Assembly (NCBI GenBank): GCA_049610385.1
Contig: JBMYZL010000018.1
Coordinates: forward strand, 1 to 53,996
Source of the DNA: JBMYZL01 sp049610385
Lineage (GTDB): Bacteria; Bacteroidota; Bacteroidia; Flavobacteriales_D; Sanyastnellaceae
Length of the DNA: 53,996 nucleotides
Direction: 5' to 3'
Part shown: piece after piece, positions 8,434-18,300 of the stretch
Position numbering within the stretch: position 1 is the first letter of the stretch
Layout of the letters: the number at the start of each line of letters is the position of its first letter
Made by a program: the position numbers and the translations under genes
The notes under the pieces: generated by a model
What the model was told of the DNA's origin: nothing
The model's input: only the letters and a program-made list of their open reading frames with translations
Database searches by the model: none

Positions 8434-9432
8434 ATGGAATTGATGCGTCGTTTGATCACCGAGTTTCCGGACCAAATCCGTGATGCCCATCGAATCACAA
8501 AATCCACGTCCATCTCGTTTGAAGGCTTCACCCCGGAGAATGTCTTGATTCTGGGGATGGGAGGCAGTGGCATCAGTGGTGTCATTGCGTCGCGGATGTT
8601 GGCCCAAGTGGCCCGAGTGCCCATCGCGGCCAATGCCGACTACAGCATTCCCGCATGGGCTGGAACCGAAACCCTCGTGATTGCATGCAGTTACAGTGGC
8701 AATACGGAAGAGACCTTGATGGCATTGGAGGCCGCAGTTCAGGCCGGCTGTCGCATTGCAGCCGTCACTTCAGGAGGGCAATTGGGGGAGCGCGTTGCCC
8801 AATTTGATTGGCCATTGGTGCGCATTCCTGGTGGTCAGCCTCCGCGCTCTCAGTTTGGGTATGCTTTTACCTGTGTGTTGCATGTTTTGCACAGTGCGGG
8901 TTTGGTTCCGGATGCCATGCAAGCCGATTTTGCAAGCATCGGAGACTTTTTGGCATCGGGTCAGGCTGGATGCATGGAGCGGGCCGAGCAAATGGCTGAT
9001 TTGTTGGAGGGACGGAGAATCTGGTTGTACAGTGATGCCGCACAGGAGGGTTTGATCACCCGTTGGCGTCAGCAGCTCAATGAAAACAGCAAGCTTTTGG
9101 TGACACACCATGTATTTCCGGAAATGAACCACAATGAGCTTGTCGGCTGGGAAAGTGGAAGTGAAGACGATGTGGCCGTGATCGTTCAGACGCCTGAGGA
9201 CCATGAAAGAAGCCGTGTCCGGATGGACGTTTGTGCGGAGATTTTTCAGGTTCGTGGAGCGGATGTGGTGATTTTTGAGCCAGAAGGGGACAATGTGTTG
9301 CAGCGTTTTTTTGATGCTGTTCACGTTGGGGATTGGTTGAGTTTGTTGTTGGCCGAGCGTGCCGGTGTGGATCCTGTGGACATCCGAAACATCGACCACC
9401 TCAAGGGCGAACTCGGCAAAATTCCGTTCTGA
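8434..9432 (+). CDS. SIS-domain phosphosugar isomerase (bifunctional phosphoglucose/phosphomannose isomerase family)
   Basis: A 332-aa protein with two SIS folds. GMGGSGISG (41-49) and SYSGNTEET (87-94) are the SIS phosphate-binding motifs. GQPPRSQFGYAF (134-145) and the C-terminal HVFPEMNHNELVGWE are hallmarks of the PGI/PMI family known from Archaea and Bacteroidota. It would interconvert glucose-6-P, mannose-6-P and fructose-6-P, feeding glycolysis and GDP-mannose synthesis. The stop codon directly abuts the lipB start, so the pair is probably co-transcribed. Assignment to the bifunctional class is by family similarity only. Confidence 0.88.
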   Translation: MELMRRLITEFPDQIRDAHRITKSTSISFEGFTPENVLILGMGGSGISGVIASRMLAQVARVPIAANADYSIPAWAGTETLVIACSYSGNTEETLMALEAAVQAGCRIAAVTSGGQLGERVAQFDWPLVRIPGGQPPRSQFGYAFTCVLHVLHSAGLVPDAMQADFASIGDFLASGQAGCMERAEQMADLLEGRRIWLYSDAAQEGLITRWRQQLNENSKLLVTHHVFPEMNHNELVGWESGSEDDVAVIVQTPEDHERSRVRMDVCAEIFQVRGADVVIFEPEGDNVLQRFFDAVHVGDWLSLLLAERAGVDPVDIRNIDHLKGELGKIPF

Positions 9433-10167
9433 ATGCCCATTTCGTCGTTGCCTCGGGTTCGGGTTCGAGACCTGGGGAAGGCACAGGCATATCAACCCAT
9501 TTGGGATTTGCAGACGGAGATTCACAAATCCATTGTGAATTGGAAGATTGAATGCCGCAGATCGGGTCGTGACGAGGCCGACCCCCTTGCAGAAGATCGC
9601 CCTGTGAATCATTTGTTTTTCGTAGAACACTCGCATGTTGTGACGCTGGGGAAAAGCGGCAAGGCAAATCACCTCGTGGCGTCATCCGAACGTTTGGCGG
9701 AACTCGGCGTGGAATTTGTGCCCATCAACCGTGGTGGAGACATCACGTACCATGGGCCGGGCCAAATTGTTTGCTACCCAATCCTGGATCTTGAGCTGTT
9801 CAAACCTGACATCGGTTGGTACATGAGGAGTCTGGAGGAATCGGTGATTCGAACTTGTGGAGATTTTGGTGTGGAAGCGGGTCGCGTTGAGGGATTGACA
9901 GGAGTCTGGCTGGGGACGGGGTCATCGGCTCGAAAAATTGCGGCATTGGGAGTCAAAACAAGTCGATGGGTCACAATGCATGGTTTGGCCTTCAATGTGA
10001 ACACTGACTTGGCGTTTTTCGATTTGATTGTTCCGTGTGGCATCGCTGGTAAAGATGTCACCTCTTTGTCCCAGGAATTGGGCCAACCTGTGGATGCAGC
10101 CGAAGTGCAAAAGCGATTGCTGCATCATTTGCAAGCTCTGTTTCCTTGGCACTCGGTTCAAGAGTAA
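9433..10167 (+). CDS. lipB: Octanoyl-[acyl-carrier-protein]:protein N-octanoyltransferase
   Basis: LipB (244 aa) moves octanoate from ACP to lipoyl domains, the first step of lipoate synthesis. It has VEHSHVVTLGKSGK, then NRGGDITYHGPGQIVCYPI (99-117), the catalytic Lys168 in ARKIAALG and the acyl-accepting Cys202 in IVPCGIAGK. The ATG follows the upstream stop with no gap. A short insert near residues 40-58 (CRRSGRDEADPLAEDRP) is somewhat longer than in E. coli LipB. Confidence 0.96.
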   Translation: MPISSLPRVRVRDLGKAQAYQPIWDLQTEIHKSIVNWKIECRRSGRDEADPLAEDRPVNHLFFVEHSHVVTLGKSGKANHLVASSERLAELGVEFVPINRGGDITYHGPGQIVCYPILDLELFKPDIGWYMRSLEESVIRTCGDFGVEAGRVEGLTGVWLGTGSSARKIAALGVKTSRWVTMHGLAFNVNTDLAFFDLIVPCGIAGKDVTSLSQELGQPVDAAEVQKRLLHHLQALFPWHSVQE

Positions 10168-10236
10168 AATTCGCAAGAAAAGTTCCCGACGGAATCTGTC
10201 GTTTTTTCGCAAACTTGCAGACCAATCTCTTTCGTG

Positions 10237-11400
10237 ATGAAATTCATGCGGAATCTGTTTTTGGCCTTGGCGGCCCTTGTCTTGTTGAGCTATGTCTCGG
10301 GCTATGGCTACATCTGGGGTGGCATGCGTGAGACTTACCTCCGCGGCTGGAAGAACTCGAACATTGATGACATTGGCTTTCGAACATTGCGGACCATCAA
10401 GGCCTCCGATGCCCCACAGCCTTGGCCCGAAAAATTGCAGCCCTTGGAGGCGTTGGATGTTGAAGATCGTGCGTGGTTGGAGTCGGGTTTGTCGGCGTCA
10501 TTTTTGGTCATTCATCAGGATACACTGCGGTATGAGCAATATTGGCAAGGGCATGATTTGACCACCCGAACAAACAGTTTTTCGATGGCGAAAAGCATCA
10601 CGGCTTTGGCTGTTGGGATGGCTGCAGATCGTGGGCTTTTGGACGTTCAAGATGAGGTGGGAGAATATTTGCCGCGATTTTCCGGTGAAGCCGGGAAGGG
10701 AGTGACCCTCGAGCATTTGCTTCAGATGCGGTCTCATATCCCGTTTGGTGAAAACTACAAAAACCCGTTTGGTTTCATGGCGAAATCCTATTACCGAGAG
10801 GATGTTCGCGGATTGCTAGCGCCGTTTTTGCCCGATTCCGAACCGGGCTCGGCTTGGAAATATCAAGGGGGAAATACGATGCTGTTGGAAGAAATTTTGG
10901 CGCAAGTCAGTCCCGATGGCATGACGTTGTCGGATTGGGTGGAGCGAGGATTATGGCAGCCGATGGGTGCGGAGACAGATGCGTCTTGGGGAATTGATCC
11001 GGTTTCAGGGGCAGAGCGTTGTTTTGCTCAGTTTTATGCGACTTCTCGGGACTTCGCACGTTTGGGCAAGTTGATTCTGGATGGAGGGGCTTGTGGGGAC
11101 GAGCAGTTGGTTAGTCGCGGTTTCATCAGGCGCATGGTGACACCCGTTAAGGAATTGGATTCTGCTTGTGACGCCATGCATTATGGATACCAAATTTGGT
11201 TGGGCACGACTGCCGACGGTTTGTTTTTCTCCACATTGGAAGGGCACCGTGGCCAATTTGTCATTTCCATTCCTGCTTTGGACTTGGTGGTGGTTCGCAC
11301 GGGTTATAAACGGCGACTTGAAAAGCGAAACTTTTTGCCGGAATCGGTTTATCGATGTGTTGAAATGGGCAGGAAACTGGTCACTTCTCGACGTTCATAA
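10237..11400 (+). CDS. Serine hydrolase, beta-lactamase / class C penicillin-binding family
   Basis: A 387-aa protein with an N-terminal membrane anchor or uncleaved signal (FLALAALVLLSYVSGYGY). The catalytic SxxK is SMAK (Ser116-Lys119) in TNSFSMAKSITALAVG. The second motif appears as KYQGGNTMLLEEIL, where most relatives have YSN. The third is probably HRGQF near the C-terminus. Members act as esterases, peptidases or beta-lactamase-like enzymes in the periplasm, and the substrate cannot be predicted. A GTG one codon upstream is an alternative start. It follows lipB by 69 nt and could share its transcript. Confidence 0.85.
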   Translation: MKFMRNLFLALAALVLLSYVSGYGYIWGGMRETYLRGWKNSNIDDIGFRTLRTIKASDAPQPWPEKLQPLEALDVEDRAWLESGLSASFLVIHQDTLRYEQYWQGHDLTTRTNSFSMAKSITALAVGMAADRGLLDVQDEVGEYLPRFSGEAGKGVTLEHLLQMRSHIPFGENYKNPFGFMAKSYYREDVRGLLAPFLPDSEPGSAWKYQGGNTMLLEEILAQVSPDGMTLSDWVERGLWQPMGAETDASWGIDPVSGAERCFAQFYATSRDFARLGKLILDGGACGDEQLVSRGFIRRMVTPVKELDSACDAMHYGYQIWLGTTADGLFFSTLEGHRGQFVISIPALDLVVVRTGYKRRLEKRNFLPESVYRCVEMGRKLVTSRRS

Positions 11401-11487
11401 ATCCCAAGTGGACATTTGTGAATCTGTCGAGGTACAAGGAGGTGATGGGCAGTACATTCGGGCTGTAACCGGATCAAAATCAACTCC

Positions 11488-12288
11488 ATGTCTCAGTTTT
11501 TGACTTGTGTTGTTGTGGATGACGAATTGCCAGCACGCCAGGCAATGTGTCGTCAAATCGAAAGACACTGTCCGTCCATTCGTGTGCTTCAATCGGCGAG
11601 CAGTGCTCCGGAGGCGTATCATGTGGTTCAGGAGTACGCACCAGATGTTGTGTTTTTGGACATCCAGATGTCAGGAGAGTCCGGCCTTTTGTTTTTGGAG
11701 CGTTTTGAGGAACGGAAATTTTATGTGGTTTTCTGCACGGCTTACAATCAATATGCAATTGAAGCCCTTCGAAAGCAAGCCTTTGATTACTTGTTGAAGC
11801 CTGTCGACCCCCAAGAGTTGAAAGCCTGTGCGCGTAGAATTTCCAAGCATTTTTTCGAAGAAAGACAACATTCTTCGGGTCAATTCGCCCATGTCAATCG
11901 GAAAGTTGAGTTGCTCACATCTGGCCAGCGTTACTTCGTGCGGTATGCAGATATCGATTATGTAGAGGCCTTCGGGAGTTACTCCGAAGTGCACCTCAGC
12001 AATGGGCGACGCATCACGCTATCGAAAAACTTGAAAAAGGTGGAGGAATTGCTTGATGATGAACTGTTCTTTCGGGTACACAACTCTTTTCTCGTTCGAC
12101 TCCCTGCTGTAGACAGGTGCAATTATCGAATGAACACCTTGATTCTAGGAAGTGGAGCGGAGATTCAAATGTCCGTGCGGCGAAGGGAAGAAGTTCGAAG
12201 GCGATTGGCAGCCTTGATGGTGGATTTTGGGCGGTCACGATCGTCACATTTGGCGGCAGATGACCCAGCGCCTTTTGGTGGCGCTTGA
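11488..12288 (+). CDS. LytTR-family response regulator
   Basis: A 266-aa two-domain regulator. The receiver domain (about 5-125) has the acidic pair Asp11-Asp12, the phospho-acceptor Asp58 in VVFLDIQMSG, Thr in FCTAYNQYA and Lys in YLLKPVD. The C-terminal LytTR DNA-binding domain (about 140-245) contains IDYVEAFGSYSEVHLSNGR and FFRVHNSFLVRL. Such regulators normally pair with a 7TM or LytS-type histidine kinase, but none is adjacent here. The gene ends at the start of the rlmN region, with a TGATG overlap to an upstream rlmN start candidate, which suggests a shared transcript. Confidence 0.93.
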   Translation: MSQFLTCVVVDDELPARQAMCRQIERHCPSIRVLQSASSAPEAYHVVQEYAPDVVFLDIQMSGESGLLFLERFEERKFYVVFCTAYNQYAIEALRKQAFDYLLKPVDPQELKACARRISKHFFEERQHSSGQFAHVNRKVELLTSGQRYFVRYADIDYVEAFGSYSEVHLSNGRRITLSKNLKKVEELLDDELFFRVHNSFLVRLPAVDRCNYRMNTLILGSGAEIQMSVRRREEVRRRLAALMVDFGRSRSSHLAADDPAPFGGA

Positions 12289-12332
12289 TGAGTTGCAGAG
12301 TTCGCTGGGGTCGAGACGTATCTTTGCGTGAG

Positions 12333-13418
12333 ATGATCAAGCCCGATATCCGAGAACTGACTGGTTTGGAACTGCGTGATGTCGTTTCGTCATGGGGTGA
12401 AAAGCCTTTCCGAGCCCAGCAAGTCGAGGAGTGGATTTGGTCGAAGTCTGCTGCGGACTTTTCCGAAATGACCAATTTGTCCAAAGGGCTTCGGGACCGG
12501 TTGGCGGATGAATACGATTTGAAACGGATTTCCCTAGAGGAAAAACAGATCAGTTCGGATCGCACAATCAAGTGTGCTTTTGGCGTGGGTGAAGGCCGAG
12601 TGGTCGAAGGGGTTTTGATTCCCACCACGAGGCGCATGACGGCATGCATATCCAGTCAAGTGGGGTGCAGTTTGGCCTGCAAGTTTTGTGCAACTGGCAG
12701 GCTGAAATTGCTCAAGAATTTGTCAGCAGGGGAAATGTATGACCAGGTGGAGATGATTGCTGCAATGGCCGCTGACCAATACAATTCCACCTTGTCCAAT
12801 ATTGTTTACATGGGCATGGGTGAACCTTTGCTCAATTACAGCAATGTTCTGGCCAGCATTGATCGGATCACTGGAACACCTGGATTGGGCATGTCCCCTA
12901 AGCGCATCACAGTGAGTACGGCTGGGATTGCGAAGGCCATTCGCCGATTAGGGGACGATGAAGTGAAGTTCAACTTGGCCTTGAGTTTGCATGCTGCGAA
13001 TGATGCCAAGCGAAATGAAATCATGGCCATCAACGAGTCGAACAATTTGGGGGTTTTGGCAGAGTCTCTCCAGCATTTCCATGAGAAAACAGGAACGCGG
13101 GTAACATTTGAATACATTTTATTTGATGGTTTCAATGATGGCTTGCGTGATGCACAAGAGCTCGCCACATTTTGTCGCCACGTGCCTTGTAAAATCAACT
13201 TGATCGAATACAACCCCATTGACGATGGGGTTTTCCAACGGGCTTCAGAAAAACGTACCATTGATTTTGTTTCCTTTCTGGAGGACAAAAACCTCGTGGT
13301 CAATGTTCGCCGCTCTCGGGGCAAAGACATCGACGCTGCCTGCGGGCAACTGGCGAACAAGAATGAGTTGGGAGCCGGCAGTTTGCGGAAATCCCCTTCG
13401 GGCGTCAATCCAACTTAA
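12333..13418 (+). CDS. rlmN: Dual-specificity 23S rRNA / tRNA adenine-C2 methyltransferase, radical SAM
   Basis: RlmN (361 aa) methylates C2 of A2503 in 23S rRNA and A37 in some tRNAs. The radical-SAM cluster motif is CSLACKFC (Cys112, 116, 119), and the methyl-carrying Cys is Cys337 in AACGQLAN. ATG 12333 gives MIKPDIRELTGLELRD, which matches family N-termini. The ATG at 12288 would add 15 residues and overlap the LytTR stop by one base. The 3' end overlaps the convergent lepA gene by 14 nt. Confidence 0.95.
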   Translation: MIKPDIRELTGLELRDVVSSWGEKPFRAQQVEEWIWSKSAADFSEMTNLSKGLRDRLADEYDLKRISLEEKQISSDRTIKCAFGVGEGRVVEGVLIPTTRRMTACISSQVGCSLACKFCATGRLKLLKNLSAGEMYDQVEMIAAMAADQYNSTLSNIVYMGMGEPLLNYSNVLASIDRITGTPGLGMSPKRITVSTAGIAKAIRRLGDDEVKFNLALSLHAANDAKRNEIMAINESNNLGVLAESLQHFHEKTGTRVTFEYILFDGFNDGLRDAQELATFCRHVPCKINLIEYNPIDDGVFQRASEKRTIDFVSFLEDKNLVVNVRRSRGKDIDAACGQLANKNELGAGSLRKSPSGVNPT

Positions 13419-15195
13419 GTACAGCTAGAAATGCGCTTTGAGGCACTTCAACATTGCCCACTTGTCGCATTCGTTTCTTTCCTTTTTTCTGCTTTTCGAG
13501 AAGTTTTCGCTTCCGGGTGATGTCACCACCATAACACTTCGCCGTGACGTCTTTTCGGACGGGCTTGATGGTTTCACGGGCGATGATCTTGGCTCCAATG
13601 GCTGCCTGCAATGCAATCATGAATTGTTGACGTGGAATCAATTCCTTCAATTTCAGGCAAATTTTCTTTCCCAAATTATAGGCATTGTCCCGGTGAATCA
13701 AGGCGCTCAAGGCATCCACTTGGTCACCGTTGAGCAAAATGTCCATCTTGACCAAATGCGACGACTTGTAATCATCCGCGAAATAGTCAAAACTGGCATA
13801 CCCCCTGGATACGCTTTTCAGTTTGTCGTAAAAATCAAAGACAATCTCACCCAAAGGCATGCTGAATGTCAATTCTACGCGGTCGGAAGTGAGGTAGACT
13901 TGATTGACGAGGGTTCCTCGCTTTTCAATGCAGAGGCTCATGACCTGACCGATGTAATCTGATTTGGTGATGATTTGAGCCTTGATGAAAGGCTCTTCGA
14001 CACGGTCCAACTTGTTGGTATCGGGAAGGTCGGACGGGTTGTTCACGACGATTTGGGTTCCCGCTTTGTCAAAAGCATGGTAGCTCACGTTGGGCACGGT
14101 CGTGATGACAGTCATGTCAAACTCTCGTTCCAAGCGTTCTTGAACAATTTCCATGTGCAGCATGCCCAAAAAGCCACATCGGAATCCAAATCCAAGGGCT
14201 GCAGAGGATTCAGGTTCGAAAACCAGGCTGGCATCGTTCAATTGAAGTTTTTCCATGGAGGCCCGCAACTCCTCATAATCTTCGGTGTCTACAGGGTAAA
14301 TGCCCGCGAAAACCATGGGTTTGACGTCTTCGAAGCCTTTGACCGCATTTTCACAGGGGTTGGATTTTAAGGTCAATGTGTCACCGACCTTGACTTCTTT
14401 GGCATTTTTGATGCCAGAGATGATGTATCCCACATCACCTGCGGAAACTTCTTTTCGGGGCTTCAAATCCAACCCCAAAATGCCAATTTCATCTGCGTCA
14501 TATTCTTTTCCTGTCGCAATGAATTTTACTTGATTGCCCTTCTTGATCCGGCCATTGATGACGCGGTAATAAGCGATGATGCCTCGGAAGGAATTGAATA
14601 CGCTGTCAAACACCATGGCCTGTAGCGGCGCATTCACATCTCCTTTGGGTGGAGGTACGCGATGAACGATGGCTTCCAGAATTTCGGGAACGCCGAGGCC
14701 TGATTTGCCGCTGGCTGGGATGATGTCGTCCATGGAACAACCGATGAGGTCCATGATTTGGTCCCCCACAACCTCAGGATCGGCAGAATCCAAATCCATT
14801 TTATTCAGCACAGGAATGATTTCTAGATCGTGCTCCAATGCGAGATACAAATTTGAAATGGTTTGTGCCTCAATGCCTTGTGTCGCGTCAACAATGAGCA
14901 AGGCCCCCTCACAAGCTGCAATGGAACGTGAAACTTCGTAACTAAAGTCCACATGTCCAGGTGTATCAATCAAATTGAATGTATACGCCTGTCCATCTGC
15001 CGCCGTGTATTGCATCTGGATTGCGTGGCTCTTGATGGTGATGCCGCGCTCTCGTTCTAAATCCATGTCATCCAGCGTTTGCTCTTGCAACTCGCGATCA
15101 CTGATGGTACCAGTGGAATGTAACAGCCTGTCGGCCAACGTGCTTTTGCCGTGGTCGATGTGTGCAATGATGCAAAAATTGCGGATGTGCTCCAT
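13405..15195 (-). CDS. lepA: Elongation factor 4 (LepA) GTPase
   Basis: LepA (596 aa) is a translational GTPase that acts on stalled or mis-set ribosomes. The ATG at 15195 gives MEHIRNFCIIAHIDHGKST, with G1 in AHIDHGKST and G3/G4 in DTPGHVDF and NKMDL. The LepA-specific C-terminal domain ends in KGKKRMRQVGNVEVPQ. Length is exactly that of the family. It runs opposite to rlmN with overlapping 3' ends, and divergent from the T9SS surface protein across 113 nt. Confidence 0.97.
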   Translation of the reverse strand: MEHIRNFCIIAHIDHGKSTLADRLLHSTGTISDRELQEQTLDDMDLERERGITIKSHAIQMQYTAADGQAYTFNLIDTPGHVDFSYEVSRSIAACEGALLIVDATQGIEAQTISNLYLALEHDLEIIPVLNKMDLDSADPEVVGDQIMDLIGCSMDDIIPASGKSGLGVPEILEAIVHRVPPPKGDVNAPLQAMVFDSVFNSFRGIIAYYRVINGRIKKGNQVKFIATGKEYDADEIGILGLDLKPRKEVSAGDVGYIISGIKNAKEVKVGDTLTLKSNPCENAVKGFEDVKPMVFAGIYPVDTEDYEELRASMEKLQLNDASLVFEPESSAALGFGFRCGFLGMLHMEIVQERLEREFDMTVITTVPNVSYHAFDKAGTQIVVNNPSDLPDTNKLDRVEEPFIKAQIITKSDYIGQVMSLCIEKRGTLVNQVYLTSDRVELTFSMPLGEIVFDFYDKLKSVSRGYASFDYFADDYKSSHLVKMDILLNGDQVDALSALIHRDNAYNLGKKICLKLKELIPRQQFMIALQAAIGAKIIARETIKPVRKDVTAKCYGGDITRKRKLLEKQKKGKKRMRQVGNVEVPQSAFLAVLKLD

Positions 15196-15270
15196 GCTCT
15201 GAATGCCGAATCGGAAACCCCAAAAATACGGCGCAATTCCGCCGTTTTTTCTGCACCTCAATCGATTGAC

Positions 15271-15278
15271 TATATTTG
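15271..15278 (+). promoter_or_regulatory. Candidate -7 box for the T9SS surface protein gene
   Basis: TATATTTG fits the Bacteroidota -7 consensus TAnnTTTG exactly and ends 30 nt before the ATG at 15309. I see no TTG -33 element at the usual spacing, so this rests on the -7 box alone. Confidence 0.45.
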
Positions 15279-15308
15279 ACCCTGCCTGTGAAAACTGAAG
15301 TCGTCAAT

Positions 15309-18300
15309 ATGATTCGTCTTTTCCTCCTTTTTACTCTTTTGTCTGTCCAGTATTGGGTCTGGGGACAAGCCGCTGAAGTGGACCCTCAAGTGCGTGGGTT
15401 GAACGTCCCTGCATCAGGTGAAGCCATTATAGATAAGTACCATACCTTTGAAAGAGCGGTGCATGAAATGAGCCGTGATGAATGGGCCATTTTCCGTTCT
15501 TGGGAAGGGTATGATGAATCTAGGGTGGTGGCCATTCGCGCAGCGGCAAAGGAGAAGTATCGCAAAGAACACCCGCCCAAGAATGGTGTGAAAATGTTTC
15601 CTCCAGGAGGTTGTGATTGCTGGATTGAACCTGACGCTTCCTATACCACGATTGGGACGAATGATTGGGACTATACCGCAGGTGCAGGCGCAGACGTGGA
15701 TTGTTCCATTGGACCTGTTCAGTTGGGGTGGAGTTTCGAGTTTTATGGCGAACAATTCACAGAGATCTACATCAACTCCAAAGGGTCCATTTCCTTCGGC
15801 AACTACATCATTGATTGGACACCGGAAGAGTTTCCCAACACGACCTCTGCAGCTGGACAGATTGCAGGTTTCTGGGCCGACTCTGATTATCGTGCTACGG
15901 GTGACATCAAATACAAAATTGAGGATGATGTGGCTTACATCAACTTCATCGATGTGGGTTACTACAACAACAACGATGATTTGATGAACTCTTATCAAAT
16001 TATCATCACAGCATCGGGAGCTGGTGTTTTGCCTGATGAGGCGAATGCCCAATTGTGCTACTTGAACATGGACTGGGCACATGGTGACTTGGGCGGTTCC
16101 AGCGGCGGCGGAGGCACCTCACCGGCAACGGTTGGGGCGGACGCAGCGCCGACAACTGGAGATCACATCCAATACGGACGATTCAACTTGTTGGATGACA
16201 CTTACAATGGTCCATATGGAACGGGGCCAGGGAATGACGATGGTGTCAATTGGTTGGATGGCAAAACGTTCAACATGAACACGGCTTCATCCACTGGAAA
16301 CACCCCTCCATTGCCTTCAGGCAATCCAGGGTGTGACACCATTTTCCTGTGTCAAGGAGGAGATTATGAGGTGGATTTGAGTTTTTTGGGCCCAGAGAAT
16401 GATCAATCGGTCGAAATCTTCACCAATGATCTCCCGGGATGGAATTATGTCATCACCCCGGGAACGACCCCGAACATTTTGGGAACCTTCACCGCAAATG
16501 CCGACAACATCGGGACGCAGGAAGTTACCATCACGGCGACAGACAACGGGCAGCCTTCGGAGACCACAGAAATTGTATTGATCTTCGAAGTCCTTGAAAC
16601 GGTCATTCCACCGCTCGAGGTGTCAGGCAATTTGACCATTTGTGCGGGTGGAGAAACAACCTTGACCGTGGAAGGAGATTTCGATTCTTTCTTGTGGTCT
16701 CCCGGTTCGACCGAAAATGAGTGCACGTTTGAATACGGGGGAACCTTTTATGTCACGGGATTCGTTGAGGAATGTGAGGCGTTCACGTACTTTACAATTG
16801 ACCAAACGCCTTATTTTCTTCCAGACGTAACCATCACACCTCCTGCGGTTTGTCCAGATCAAACATCCATTGTTTTGGTGGACGAGGACGAGCAGCCGTT
16901 GTATGACAACTACATCTGGGAGGCGGACTGGAATGGTGGAGGGGGAACCATCGTAAATGAGGATGGGCCTGAGGTGGAAGTCACTTCGGGAACTTATCGG
17001 TTGTTGGTGGAAAGTGATGATGGATGCCAAGGTCAGCGGGTCTTTGTGATTGAGACAGTGGGCTCATACATACCCGAGGTGACGATAGACCCCTTCTGCA
17101 ATGGCATACCCGACAGCGTGGTTTTTGAAGGCGGCTACGCCAGTCCGCAGGAAGGAACATTCTTGGTTTACATGTCGAGCAATGACCCCAACGGATGGGG
17201 CGGTTCTTACCTCGAGGTCACCATCAATGGTGATACGGATAACATGCTCATCATGACTTGTTTTGATGCCTTCGAGCCTTACGATTTCCAGGTTTTTGCT
17301 GGCGATGAGGTGGAGGTCAACTTCATTCAAGATCCCACAACCAATGTGGCATTCTTGGATTTGACATTGTACACATGTGGCTTCTCAAACATTTTTCCCA
17401 TTGAGGAATTGACACCAGGAATCGTCTTCAGTGGACCGGTGGCTTGCACAGCTTCTCCTGCATTGGGTGAGTGGAATCAAATCAGTGGGCCGGACGAGGG
17501 GGTTTTCACCAATGTGGATCAATTTGACACGGAGTTCTACCCGAACACATATGGGCTTTATGAAATCTGCTTTACGGATGAGACGTGCAGCGTGGATTAT
17601 TGTTATGACATCGAAATCACAGAAACACCTGAGATTTCATTGAACCAGGACGAAGCTTTGTTGTGCGATGGAGAGCAGTTTGCCGTAATCGCTGACACGG
17701 TAGACATTGGGGGAACTGCGACCATTGATTGGCCCAACCCAGGGTCAGACAATGTTGCAGCCAACAACTACTCCTACAATTCCAACACTGAAGTGACGTT
17801 GACTGTGACCATCGAGAATGGATGTGGAAGCGATGAGGCTTCGATTGACATCGTCTCCATTTACACGCCTGAGCCCGAATTGGAAGATGACATGCTGTGT
17901 GATGGGGGTCAGGTGTTGCTGAATCCGATTGTCATCAATGAGGATTTTGACGAGTACTCTTGGACATTGAATGGCAACCCATTGGGTGTGGACACCCCGG
18001 AGTACACGGCTGTTGAGACGGGTGAATATTGTGTGGAGGTGGAAAACGAATGTGGAACTGAAGAAGCCTGTGCGGACATCGACATTGTGGTGCCCTTGAC
18101 CAATGTACTCGATGATGTGACCGCAGACTGTGATGGAGATGGTGTGGGCGTCGTCGTTCCGGACATGCCAGAGGATTATTCAGTGACTTGGCCTGACGGA
18201 TCCACTGAGTTTTCTTGGACTGTTTTAGAAACCAGCGCCTACAACGAATCGGAAATTTGCATTACGTTCACCGATCCATTCAACTGTGCAACGACAGAGG

